In this document: piece by piece, positions 42,081-49,204 of the stretch
Numbering within the stretch: the first letter of the stretch is position 1
How the letters are laid out: each line of letters begins with the position of its first letter
Source: PALSA-612 sp035652235
Lineage (GTDB): Bacteria > Actinomycetota > Thermoleophilia > Gaiellales > Gaiellaceae
Reading direction: 5' to 3'
Assembly: GCA_035652235.1 (NCBI GenBank)
Contig: DASREE010000042.1
Location: 66,665-130,664, forward strand
Length of the DNA: 64,000 nt
Translations under genes and position numbers: made by a program
Notes under the pieces: model-generated
What the model was told of the DNA's origin: nothing
Seen by the model: the letters and a program-made list of their open reading frames with translations, nothing else
Database searches by the model: none

Positions 42081-42734
42081 TTACTCCTCTGCGAGCGCCG
42101 CCTCGGCGTCCGCCCGCCACTCGGGCTCGGGCTCTGCCTCGGCCGCCTCCTCGGCGGCGGCGGTCGTCGCGGCAGCCGGCTGCTCGTCGGCCGGCTCTTC
42201 CTCGACGGCCTGCGCCTCCTCGGCCGGCTCCGGCGTTCCGCGCTCGGCGGCCTCCATCGCCGCGAGCTCCTCGTCGGAGGGGAGCTCGCCGCCCTCGGGA
42301 ACGACGAGCGTCCGCACCTCGGCGGTCACGCCCTGGAAGAGCTCGATCGGCACCTCGTAGCGGCCGATGCGCTTGATCGTGCCGCCGCCGATCTTGCGGC
42401 GGTCGACGCGGATCTTCTCCTGCTCCCACAACGCGTCCGCCACGTCGGTCGGCGTCACCGAGCCGAAGAGCGCGCCGGTCGGCCCGGCCTTCACGTCGAA
42501 CCGGAGCTCGACCGCGCCGAGCTTCTTCGCGAGCGCCTGCGCCTCGTCGTTCGTCTTCGCCTCGTGCCGCGCACGCTGCTCGTCGCGGCGGCGGAGCTCC
42601 GCGACCTTCGCCGGCGTCGCCTCCTCCGCGAGGCTCCGCGGAAGCAGGAAGTTCCGTGCGTAGCCGCGCGCGACCGAGACGACGTCGCCGCGCAGGCCGA
42701 CGTGCTCGACGTCCTTCAGCAGGATGACCTCCAT
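42081..42734 (-). CDS. rplI: Ribosomal protein bL9 with long acidic C-terminal tail
   Basis: A 217-residue large-subunit protein. The N-terminal domain is MEVILLKDVEHVGLRGDVV with GYARNFLLPRSLAEEAT; the C-terminal RNA-binding domain includes FGSVTPTDVADAL. E. coli bL9 has 149 residues; the extra 65 here (about 152-217) are nearly all Ala, Glu and Pro. The ATG overlaps the rpsR stop by one base (TGATG). Confidence 0.95.
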   Translation of the reverse strand: MEVILLKDVEHVGLRGDVVSVARGYARNFLLPRSLAEEATPAKVAELRRRDEQRARHEAKTNDEAQALAKKLGAVELRFDVKAGPTGALFGSVTPTDVADALWEQEKIRVDRRKIGGGTIKRIGRYEVPIELFQGVTAEVRTLVVPEGGELPSDEELAAMEAAERGTPEPAEEAQAVEEEPADEQPAAATTAAAEEAAEAEPEPEWRADAEAALAEE

Positions 42735-43042
42735 CAGCGGTCCTCCCGATCCCGGCGCGGCCGGCGCTCGCGGTCGTCCTGGCCTTCGGCGACGTACGGG
42801 AGGAGCGCCATCTCGCGCGCCCGCTTCACCGCCTGCGCGACCTGCACCTGATGGCGCCGGCAGGCGCCCGTGATCCGGCGGCTGCGGATCTTGCCCTTCT
42901 CCGAGATGTACCGCCGCAGCTGGTTCACGTTCTTGTAGTCGATCTCGTCGATCTTGTCCTTGCAGAAGAAGCAGTTCCGGCGCTTGATGCCGCCGGCGGG
43001 CCCGCCGGGCCGCTTCCGCTGCTGTGTTCTCTCGCGTGCCAA
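42734..43042 (-). CDS. rpsR: Ribosomal protein bS18 (cysteine-containing form)
   Basis: A 102-residue small-subunit protein. CFFCKDKIDEIDYKNV begins the core, and SRRITGACRRHQ with the basic QVAQAVKRAREMALLPY completes it. NCFFC, C in TGACRRHQ and the following H look like the four-ligand zinc-binding C+ form of bS18. The C-terminus carries an extra tail of Arg and Asp (about 85-102). Confidence 0.96.
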   Translation of the reverse strand: MARERTQQRKRPGGPAGGIKRRNCFFCKDKIDEIDYKNVNQLRRYISEKGKIRSRRITGACRRHQVQVAQAVKRAREMALLPYVAEGQDDRERRPRRDREDR

Positions 43043-43063
43043 ATCGATCTCCTCGAGGTTCTT

Positions 43064-43510
43064 CTAGAACGGGATGTCGTCGTCGGCTGCCGCCGGGAAG
43101 TCGGCTCCGCCCTCGGAGCCGGCGCCCGCCGGCACGTACTGGTTGCCGCCGCCGCCGGCGAAGCCGTCGCCGTCGCCGCGGCTGCCGAGGAACTGCACCG
43201 ACTCCGCCACGATCTCGACCGACTCGCGCTTGCCGCCGTCCTGCGCCTGCCACTCGCGCCAATCGAGGCGACCGTCGACCGCGACGGGACGGCCCTTCGA
43301 GAGGTACTGCGCGCACGACTCGGCCTGGTTGCCGAAGACGGAGATGCTGAAGTAGTTCGGCTTGTCGACCCACTGGCCCGACTCGTCGCGCCGCCGGCTG
43401 TTCACGGCGATGCGGAGGCTGCAGACCGGCGTGCCGCCCGGCGTGTGCCGGAGCTCGGGATCGCGCGTCAGGTTGCCGACCAGGACGACGCGGTTGATGT
43501 TCGCTGCCAT
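43064..43510 (-). CDS. ssb: Single-stranded DNA-binding protein
   Basis: A 148-residue SSB. The OB fold starts MAANINRVVLVGNLTRDPELRHT and includes NYFSISVFGNQAESCAQYLSKG. A Gly-rich linker leads to the acidic tip DDDIPF that binds partner proteins. The ATG overlaps the rpsF stop by one base (TAATG). Confidence 0.97.
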   Translation of the reverse strand: MAANINRVVLVGNLTRDPELRHTPGGTPVCSLRIAVNSRRRDESGQWVDKPNYFSISVFGNQAESCAQYLSKGRPVAVDGRLDWREWQAQDGGKRESVEIVAESVQFLGSRGDGDGFAGGGGNQYVPAGAGSEGGADFPAAADDDIPF

Positions 43511-43974
43511 TACTCCTCCTCACCTGCCGTGGTGGTTGGTGCGGTCGCGGCCGCCTCGGCGACGGCAGGCTGCGGCTCTGCCTGGGGCTCCGCCTGCGTC
43601 GCAGCCGGCGCCGGGGCAGCGGGCGCTGCGGGCGCTGCCTGCGCCGTGTCGTCGCGCGGCGCGCTCGTCCGCGAGCCCTCGATGTGCTTGACCGCCATGT
43701 GCCGCATCACCACGTCGTCGATCTTCAGGACGCGGCTGATCTCGTCCAGCGTGTCGGGGCTCGCCTCGAAGACGACGAGGTGGTAGACGCCCTCCGCCTT
43801 CTTGCCGATCTCGTACGTGAGGCGGCGCCTGCCCCACGCGTCGTGGCTGCGCCACGTTCCCCCGCCGCTCTCGACGAGCTCGCGCACCCGCGCGATCAGC
43901 TCTTCCGAGTGCGCCTCCGCGCCTTCGGGGTCCAGCATGAGAAGAATCTCGTACGTCGTCAACGTCCCGATCAC
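43510..43974 (-). CDS. rpsF: Ribosomal protein bS6 with Ala/Pro/Gln-rich tail
   Basis: A 154-residue small-subunit protein, first of the rpsF-ssb-rpsR-rplI operon. The domain is YEILLMLDPEG to RHMAVKHIEG (residues about 8-102); the remaining 50 residues are low complexity (Ala, Pro, Gln, Glu), longer than in most bS6. GTG at 43974 is chosen, with AAAGGA close upstream; a TTG at 43962 is the alternative. In many bacteria bS6:bS18 binds the rpsF leader to repress the operon; the leader here is about 90 nt. Confidence 0.94.
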   Translation of the reverse strand: MIGTLTTYEILLMLDPEGAEAHSEELIARVRELVESGGGTWRSHDAWGRRRLTYEIGKKAEGVYHLVVFEASPDTLDEISRVLKIDDVVMRHMAVKHIEGSRTSAPRDDTAQAAPAAPAAPAPAATQAEPQAEPQPAVAEAAATAPTTTAGEEE

Positions 43975-44069
43975 CGTCCTTTCATGGTCTTCCCACGGTC
44001 TGAATCGGCTCCGACTGCCGGCGCCGCTCGGGACGGAACGGCGCGATGACGGAGCAGGAAGGTCGCGCC

Positions 44070-44075
44070 ACTGTA
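44070..44075 (-). promoter_or_regulatory. -10 box of the rpsF operon
   Basis: TACAGT on the minus strand. It overlaps by 2 bp the divergent -10 box at 44074-44079 and would give a leader of about 90 nt before rpsF. A GGCGCGA/TCGCGCC pair in the leader (about 44063 and 44040) could form the first hairpin. Confidence 0.4.
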
Positions 44076-44079
44076 GCAT
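44074..44079 (+). promoter_or_regulatory. -10 box of the small membrane protein gene (leaderless)
   Basis: TAGCAT ends 7 nt before GTG at 44087. Confidence 0.45.
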
Positions 44080-44086
44080 CGGCCAC

Positions 44087-44377
44087 GTGAAGCGACTGCT
44101 CGCCTGGCTCGCCGCGCTCGCGGGAGGCGCGGCCGTCTACCGCCGCTTCACGCGCGTCCCCGCACCGGTGCCGGCGGGGCCGACGCCCGCGGACGAGCTG
44201 AAGGCGAAGCTCGCCGAGGCGCGCGCTGCAGCACACGGCCGCGAGGAGGACGAGGCCGGCGAGACGCCGGTCGACGTGGACGTGGCACCGGCTCCCGATC
44301 CCGCCGTCGACGCACGCCGCCGCTCGGTGCACGAGCAGGCGCGCGCGGCGATCGACGAGATGAACGCCGGGGAGTAG
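44087..44377 (+). CDS. Small membrane protein, unknown
   Basis: A 96-residue protein: one N-terminal helix (LLAWLAALAGGAAVYRRF, residues about 4-21) and a charged C-terminal part with a helix-prone end (RRRSVHEQARAAIDEMNAGE). No family recognised. The divergent promoter is shared with the ribosomal operon. It is followed 49 bp later by the OmdA-PASTA gene and may be cotranscribed with it. Confidence 0.6.
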   Translation: MKRLLAWLAALAGGAAVYRRFTRVPAPVPAGPTPADELKAKLAEARAAAHGREEDEAGETPVDVDVAPAPDPAVDARRRSVHEQARAAIDEMNAGE

Positions 44378-44426
44378 CGCCTACCGCGTATCCGCAGGCC
44401 CGGGTTCGACGTTTTCCGGACGGACA

Positions 44427-45851
44427 ATGGCCCGCCCCGTTCCCGCAGATCTCGAGGATGCGCTCGCCGCGACGCCGGCGGCGCGCGACCGCTTCTGGGC
44501 GCTCGCGCCCGAGCAAAAGGACGCCTGGGTCGCCTACGTCGAGCGCGCGCGGTTTCCGCGCGCACGCCGCCGCCGTGTCGCAGAGACGGTGCGCCGCCTC
44601 GCGGGACCGCGCGCCGCGGCGGTGCAGGAGCGCGGCGACGTCGTCGCGCTGCCGCGCGAGGACTGGGCGATGTGGCTCGCCGGGCTCGCGCTCCTCGCCG
44701 GGCTTGCCGCGTTCCTCGTCTGGCTGACCGTCTTCCGCAACGGCAACGACCAGACGGCGTCGGCCGTGGTGGTCTCGAGCGCGAAGACGACCGTGCCGAA
44801 GGTGACCGGCATCCGCTACCAGGCCGCGCAGTTCCAGCTGAAGGAGGCGAAGCTGACGTCGAGCCTCACGCAGACGAACTCGGGCAAGCCGAAGGGGATC
44901 GTGCTGAAGCAGGTGCCGCTGAACGGGAAGACCGTGCAGCAGGGGACGCGCGTCGCGCTCGTCGTCTCGAAGGGGCCGGCCGGCGTCGCGATGCCTGACC
45001 TCGTCGGCCTCGCCGCAGCCGACGCCGCGCGCGCGCTCCGCGAGCGGAAGCTCGTCGCGACGCTCGAGCAGACGCCGTCGACCGAGGCGCCCGGAACCGT
45101 GCTCGCGCAGGACCCGAAGCCGGGCAAGCGGGCGAAGCCCGGCACGCGCGTCACGCTGCAGGTCGCGAAGGGCCAGGCGTCGGTGGCCGTTCCGGACGTC
45201 ACCGGTCAGACGCAGCAGGACGCGCAGAACGCGCTGCGGCAGGCGGGCCTCGGGGCGAAGGCCGTGCAGGTTCCGTCGTCGCAGCCGTCGGGCACCGTCG
45301 TCGCGCAGAACCCGTCTGCCGGGACGAAGCTCGCCCGCGGGTCGAGCGTGCGGCTGAACGTCGCGTCGAGCCGCGGCCAGACGACGACCACGACGGCCAC
45401 GGCAGGGACGACGACCTCCGGCGCGACGACAACGGCCGCGCGCACGACGACGACTCCGGCCGGCGGCAACGACTACACGGGCCTCCGGCTCGCCGACGCG
45501 GTGCAGCGGATCGCGTCCGGACGCCAGCAGGTGATCGTCCAGTACGTGACGTCGTCGCAGCCCGCGGGCGTCGTCGTCGCGAACTCGCGCGCGGGCTCGA
45601 AGGAGCGTCTGCAGGTCTCCGCCGGTGCGAAGCCGAAGCCGTCGCAGAACGTGCCCGACACGACCGGCGAGGACGCGCAGACCGCACAACAGGATCTTCA
45701 GTCGGCGGGATTCAGCGTCGTGCAGGTGTCGTGGCCGGTCAGCGATTCGTCGAGCGACGGCATGGTCGTGTACCAGTCGCCCGCTGCCGGCGGTCAGGTC
45801 CCGCAAGGCTCCGCGATCGTGATCTACGTGGGTTCCGCGTCCGGCGGATGA
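44427..45851 (+). CDS. OmdA-like domain, membrane helix and PASTA domains
   Basis: A 474-residue protein with an unusual order. Residues about 8-62 (LEDALAATPAARDRFWALAPEQKDAWVAYVERA...RRRRVAETVRRL) match the helical OmdA/YdeI-type domain (bacteriocin-protection family); here it would be in the cytoplasm. A helix follows at about 80-102, then outside PASTA domains at about 119-183, 186-250 and 253-317, a Thr-rich linker (319-345), and two more, the first divergent (about 346-405 and 407-470). PASTA domains bind muropeptides or lipid II; they normally sit on Ser/Thr kinases or PBPs, neither of which is present here. Confidence 0.78.
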   Translation: MARPVPADLEDALAATPAARDRFWALAPEQKDAWVAYVERARFPRARRRRVAETVRRLAGPRAAAVQERGDVVALPREDWAMWLAGLALLAGLAAFLVWLTVFRNGNDQTASAVVVSSAKTTVPKVTGIRYQAAQFQLKEAKLTSSLTQTNSGKPKGIVLKQVPLNGKTVQQGTRVALVVSKGPAGVAMPDLVGLAAADAARALRERKLVATLEQTPSTEAPGTVLAQDPKPGKRAKPGTRVTLQVAKGQASVAVPDVTGQTQQDAQNALRQAGLGAKAVQVPSSQPSGTVVAQNPSAGTKLARGSSVRLNVASSRGQTTTTTATAGTTTSGATTTAARTTTTPAGGNDYTGLRLADAVQRIASGRQQVIVQYVTSSQPAGVVVANSRAGSKERLQVSAGAKPKPSQNVPDTTGEDAQTAQQDLQSAGFSVVQVSWPVSDSSSDGMVVYQSPAAGGQVPQGSAIVIYVGSASGG

Positions 45852-45950
45852 CGGTAGCCTGTGTGCTCTGCGGCTGTGGGAGCCGGGGATGTGGCGTGGG
45901 AGCCGCAGCCCTGCCCGCCCCGGCTCCTTCTCTTCGCGTCGTCGTTCGCG

Positions 45951-46508
45951 TCAGGGAAGCCAGCCGTCGCGGTAGCGAACCGGCTGCCGACGCGTGAGCG
46001 TGCTGTACGCCACTTCGGGCTCGTTCGTCTCGGCCGACACGCTCGCGCCGTAGCGTCGCGCGACCTCGTCGACGGTGTAGCCGCCCCAGTCGGGACCGTC
46101 CTGATGCTGGCGTGCGCCGACCGCGACGACGATGCATGGTCCGCTTCCGGCGCCGACGATCACGTGCTTCGTTCCGGGCGGGCAGTGCACGAGATCCCAC
46201 TGCGCGAGTGCGCGTTCCTCTCCTTCGACGACGAGCACGGCTTCGCCCTGCACGACGAGGAAGTCCTCCTGGTCAGCCTCCCAGTGGTACATCGCCATCG
46301 TCTCGCCGGGCGCGAGGACGCAGATGCCGATGCCGACCTGCTCGAACTCGGCGTCCCCCTCGAAGTCGCAGTACGCGGAGCGTCCCTCGGCCCAGCGCCA
46401 GCGCGCGTCGCGCCCGTTCAGCACGAACCACCCGTCGCCCGCGGGCACCACTCCGTCGTCTGTGCGCTCGAGCGGCGCTTCGGGAACCATGCACTGAGCT
46501 TGCCGCAT
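45951..46508 (-). CDS. Cupin-domain protein
   Basis: A 185-residue single cupin. The core reads PGETMAMYHWEADQEDFLVVQGEAVLVVEGEE (motif 1, H and E), then WDLVHCPPGTKHVIVGAG (motif 2). The HxxxxxE and H positions suggest a metal site. Function unknown; many such proteins are isomerases or sugar-phosphate binding. ATG at 46508 or 46490, 6 codons apart. It ends 99 bp from the PASTA gene (convergent). Confidence 0.75.
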   Translation of the reverse strand: MRQAQCMVPEAPLERTDDGVVPAGDGWFVLNGRDARWRWAEGRSAYCDFEGDAEFEQVGIGICVLAPGETMAMYHWEADQEDFLVVQGEAVLVVEGEERALAQWDLVHCPPGTKHVIVGAGSGPCIVVAVGARQHQDGPDWGGYTVDEVARRYGASVSAETNEPEVAYSTLTRRQPVRYRDGWLP

Positions 46509-46531
46509 GCGCGCGGTCGCGCGCAACCGGA

Positions 46532-48313
46532 CTATGCGCGGAGCTCGTTCACGAACGGCTCGAAGACCTCGTAGACGACGCCGTCGACCGAGCGCGGGAG
46601 CGCTCCGTTCGCGTCGGCGACCTCGCGCAGCGAGGTCACGTACCAGCGCCATTCCTCCGCGCGCTCCGGATGCGCAGGCGCGTGCCGCTCGACCGCGGAC
46701 GCGATCGCGTCGATCGTGAACGCGCCGGCGGGCGTGGCTGCGGGAACGGCCGGAGCCGGCTCGCGCGGCGGGTCGGGTCGGGCCGGAGCGTCGCCGCTGC
46801 GGAGATTCCGGGCGATCGCCTCGAGCTGTGCGCGGGCGGCGTCGATCTCGCGCTGCGCGGTTGCGACCGCGTGCTCTCGCTCCGCGAGAGCGTTCTCTGC
46901 CTCGGCGAGTGCGCGCTCTCGCGCCCCGAGCTCGTCGTGCTGCTCGGCGAGGCGGCGCTGGACCGCTGCGAGGCCCTTCGCGGCGCCCTCCTCGCGCTGC
47001 CGGAGCTCCTGCTCCGCGGCGTCCGCCGCGGCACGGCGGTCGGCGAGGTCCGCCTCCCGGTCGGCCAGGTTTCGGCGGGCCTCCTCGAGCGAGGCCGTCC
47101 CGCCCGCGAGGGCGGCGTTCCGCGTGTCGAGGTCGCGCTCGCGCGAGTCGAGCGCATCGTGTCGGGCGTCGAGCTGCCGCTCGCGCTCGGTCATGTCTCG
47201 GCGGGCCTCCGTGAGCGAGGCCGTCGCGCCCGCGAGGGCGGCCTCCCGCGTGTCGAGGTCGCGCTCGCGCGAGTCGACCGCGTCGTGTTGGGCGTCGAGC
47301 TGTCGCTCGCGTTCGCGCAAATCTCGGCGGGCCTCCGTGAGCGACGCGGTCGCGCCCGCGAGGGCGGCCTCGCGGGTGTCGAGGTCGCGCTCGCGCTCCG
47401 AGAGCTCGCGTCGCGCGCTCTGCAGAGCGGTCTTTGCGGCCGCGATGTCCGCATCGTGCGCGTCGAGGTCCGAACGCATGCTTTCGAGCGTCGTTGCGGC
47501 GGTTGCGACCTCCGCGCCGCGTGCGGCGATTGCAGCCGCGCGCTCGTCCAGCCCGCGCTCGCGCTCCGCGAGCGCGTTCGCCTCGTCCGCAAGCGTCGCG
47601 GCCTCGGCAGCGAGCCGGTCGCGCTCGCCGGCCAGCGTGCGCGCCTCCGCAGCAAGGCGATGCTCGCGCTCGACGAGGTCGGCTCGGGCCGCGTCGAGCG
47701 ACGCCGCGCCGGCGAGCTCGAGGTCGCGTGCCGCGAGCGCCCGCGCCCGGTCGTCGAGCTCCTGCTCGCGCACGGCGAGCGCGTTTCGTTCCTCCTGAAG
47801 GTTCGTCCGTGCCACGTCGAGCGCGGCTTGCAGTGCGTCGAGGTCGTGCGAGCGTGTCGCCGTCCGCGCCGCGTCCGCCTCGAGCGCGCGCTCGCGCTCG
47901 ACGAGTGCCGCTTCTCGCGCGGCGACGTCGGCGCGCGTCGCTGCCGCCGTCGCCTCTGCCGCCGCGACTGCCCGCTCGCGCTCGGCGACGCGGTCGCGCG
48001 TCTCGGCGACGGTTGCCTCCGCCTCGCGCAGCGCGGCCGTCGCCGCGGCGAGCTCGAGCTCGCGCGCCTCGACGCCGATGCGGGCGATCGTCGTCGGCTC
48101 GGACGAGGGGCGCGCCGGTTGCAGCGCGCCCGCCGCGGCCGCGACGCGCGTGCGCACCTCGAGCACGCGCGACTGGTGGCGGATGATCTCGGCCGCCTCG
48201 GCGACCGTCCGCGCGTCGTAGCCGCCCGCCGGGTGAGGCGTGGGCGGGGGAACGGCGGCAAGCGCCGGCTCGGCCGCCTGAGCCGTCTTTGCACGCCGGG
48301 CCATGACGCCCAT
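46532..48313 (-). CDS. Long coiled-coil protein with 42-residue repeats
   Basis: A 593-residue protein, not recognised. Residues about 85-510 are almost wholly Ala/Glu/Arg/Leu helix, predicted to be one long coiled coil (ERERALEADAAR, ERERQLDAQHDA and the like). Near-identical 42-residue units (ERDLDTREAALAGATASLTE...) occur about two and a half times around residues 305-415. The C-terminal 70 residues form a small domain after a Pro-rich linker (IDAIASAVERHAPAHPERAEEWRWYVTSLREVADANGALP). The role could be structural (cell-pole or division scaffold), but this is only from shape. It lies downstream of tRNA-Sec on the same strand. Confidence 0.65.
   Translation of the reverse strand: MGVMARRAKTAQAAEPALAAVPPPTPHPAGGYDARTVAEAAEIIRHQSRVLEVRTRVAAAAGALQPARPSSEPTTIARIGVEARELELAAATAALREAEATVAETRDRVAERERAVAAAEATAAATRADVAAREAALVERERALEADAARTATRSHDLDALQAALDVARTNLQEERNALAVREQELDDRARALAARDLELAGAASLDAARADLVEREHRLAAEARTLAGERDRLAAEAATLADEANALAERERGLDERAAAIAARGAEVATAATTLESMRSDLDAHDADIAAAKTALQSARRELSERERDLDTREAALAGATASLTEARRDLRERERQLDAQHDAVDSRERDLDTREAALAGATASLTEARRDMTERERQLDARHDALDSRERDLDTRNAALAGGTASLEEARRNLADREADLADRRAAADAAEQELRQREEGAAKGLAAVQRRLAEQHDELGARERALAEAENALAEREHAVATAQREIDAARAQLEAIARNLRSGDAPARPDPPREPAPAVPAATPAGAFTIDAIASAVERHAPAHPERAEEWRWYVTSLREVADANGALPRSVDGVVYEVFEPFVNELRA
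47070..47398 (-). repeat. Tandem 126-bp repeats in the coiled-coil gene
   Basis: Three copies begin at 47070, 47196 and 47322 (third incomplete), spaced exactly 126 bp apart, with near-identical DNA (for example TGTCGAGGTCGCGCTCGCGC at 47125, 47251 and 47377). They encode 42-residue coiled-coil units, six heptads, so unit gain or loss keeps heptad phase. Confidence 0.9.
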
Positions 48314-48347
48314 TTGTCGGCATCCGGGCGGCGAACCTTGACGGTCA

Positions 48348-48439
48348 CGGAGCGGCGCCAGAGTCGAACTGACCTACGCGTGGGCTGCACGCGCGTACCG
48401 GTTTTGAAGACCGGCTGGGGCACCGGCCCCTGCCGCTCC
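48348..48439 (-). tRNA. selC: tRNA-Sec (anticodon TCA)
   Basis: The minus strand folds into a selenocysteine tRNA. The acceptor arm has eight base pairs, GGAGCGGC with GCCGCTCC. The anticodon arm is CCGGT-CTTCAAA-ACCGG with anticodon UCA. A long variable arm (ACGCG...CGCGT) and a T-arm with TTCGACT follow. Length is 92 nt with G as discriminator. No CCA is encoded; the next bases are TGA. selA and selB of the same pathway lie 6-9 kb downstream. Confidence 0.95.
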
Positions 48440-48446
48440 GGTGCGA

Positions 48447-48452
48447 ACCATA
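48447..48452 (-). promoter_or_regulatory. -10 box of tRNA-Sec
   Basis: TATGGT on the minus strand ends 7 nt before the first base of the mature tRNA, so the primary transcript would need little or no 5' trimming. Confidence 0.4.
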
Positions 48453-48464
48453 GGCGCGCCGGGC

Positions 48465-48772
48465 TCAGACCATGTGGACGTCGACCTCGTAGTGGCGGAC
48501 CTCGAGGTCGCGCTCGACGAGATACTTGTCGTCCTTCTCGAAGAAGACCGCGAGCTCCAGCGTCGCCCGCGAAGCCTTTCACGTCCTCCAGCCTGTCGAA
48601 GAGGAGGATCGTCTCGAACTCCGCGTAAACCCGCGCGCTCACGCCGCAGGACGAGGGTCCCGCGCGCGCCGGAGATCTCGCGTGCGTTCCGCATCCCCGT
48701 CTCCTCGAGATAGGCCGCGTACGCCGGACCGTCCTCGGCGAGCGTCGCGCCGCGCCAGACGCGGGCGATCAT
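48465..48772 (-). pseudogene. Frameshifted antibiotic-biosynthesis-monooxygenase-like gene
   Basis: The three parts of one ABM-like protein are found in three frames. MIARVWRGATLAEDGPAYAAYLEETG starts at 48772, VYAEFETILLFDRLEDV follows in a second frame, and LAVFFEKDDKYLVERDLEV to HYEVDVHMV ends at the TGA (48465-48467) in a third. Thus two frameshifts break about 100 codons. In related proteins this order is continuous. Either the gene is decaying or the read has indels. The start overlaps the cupin stop (ATGA). Confidence 0.7.
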
Positions 48773-49158
48773 GCGCCCTCCAGGTACTTGGTGTCCCAGC
48801 CGGAGTGCGCGAACGCCTCGCCCGCCCGCCCCGCGCCGACGGAGACGACGACGGTTCCGTCGGTCTTCGCGACGGCGTTCCGCTCGGCGGCCGGATCCTC
48901 GATGTAGACGAGCGTGCCCGCCGGCGCGTCGATCTCGTCGTCGCCGACCGTGAACGTCGCGTGGCCGCTCCAGACCGCGTAGAGCTCGGGCGCGCCGCTC
49001 TCCTTCTCGTCGTGCCGCTTGATCACCTCGTCGCCGTCGGTGCCGCGCCAGGCGTTCACGCCGAACGTGCTGATCCCGAAGTGATGTCGGATGGGCGCCC
49101 AGTAGGGCCACTGCTCGGCTGCGATCGAATCGATGTGCCCTGTGCGGTACCCGGTCAT
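48769..49158 (-). CDS. Cupin-type small protein
   Basis: A 129-residue protein with a cupin fold: WRGTDGDEVIKRHDEKESGAPELYAVWSGHATFTVGDDEIDAPAGTLVY pattern, with H and E in motif 1. Function unknown. ATG has a strong GGAGGAGG upstream. It is divergent from the ABATE/CGNR regulator, with a shared palindrome between the two, and coupled to the frameshifted monooxygenase-like gene. This suggests a small regulated stress or detoxification unit. Confidence 0.72.
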   Translation of the reverse strand: MTGYRTGHIDSIAAEQWPYWAPIRHHFGISTFGVNAWRGTDGDEVIKRHDEKESGAPELYAVWSGHATFTVGDDEIDAPAGTLVYIEDPAAERNAVAKTDGTVVVSVGAGRAGEAFAHSGWDTKYLEGA

Positions 49159-49177
49159 CTCGGCCTCCTCCGTTGGG

Positions 49178-49204
49178 TAACCGGTGATACCGTTACACCG
49201 GTTA
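49178..49204. promoter_or_regulatory. Palindromic operator between cupin and CGNR regulator
   Basis: TAACCGGTG (49178-49186) and CACCGGTTA (49196-49204) are perfect inverted arms around a 9-bp centre. The right arm ends on the first base of the regulator's ATG. Good candidate binding site for the CGNR protein, controlling itself and the cupin gene. Confidence 0.65.

Noticed and set aside
45852..45950. Repeated GTGGGAGCCG bases between the PASTA and cupin genes as a terminator
   Set aside because: The pairs GCGGCT/AGCCGC form only a short stem with a long loop; not strong enough to list.
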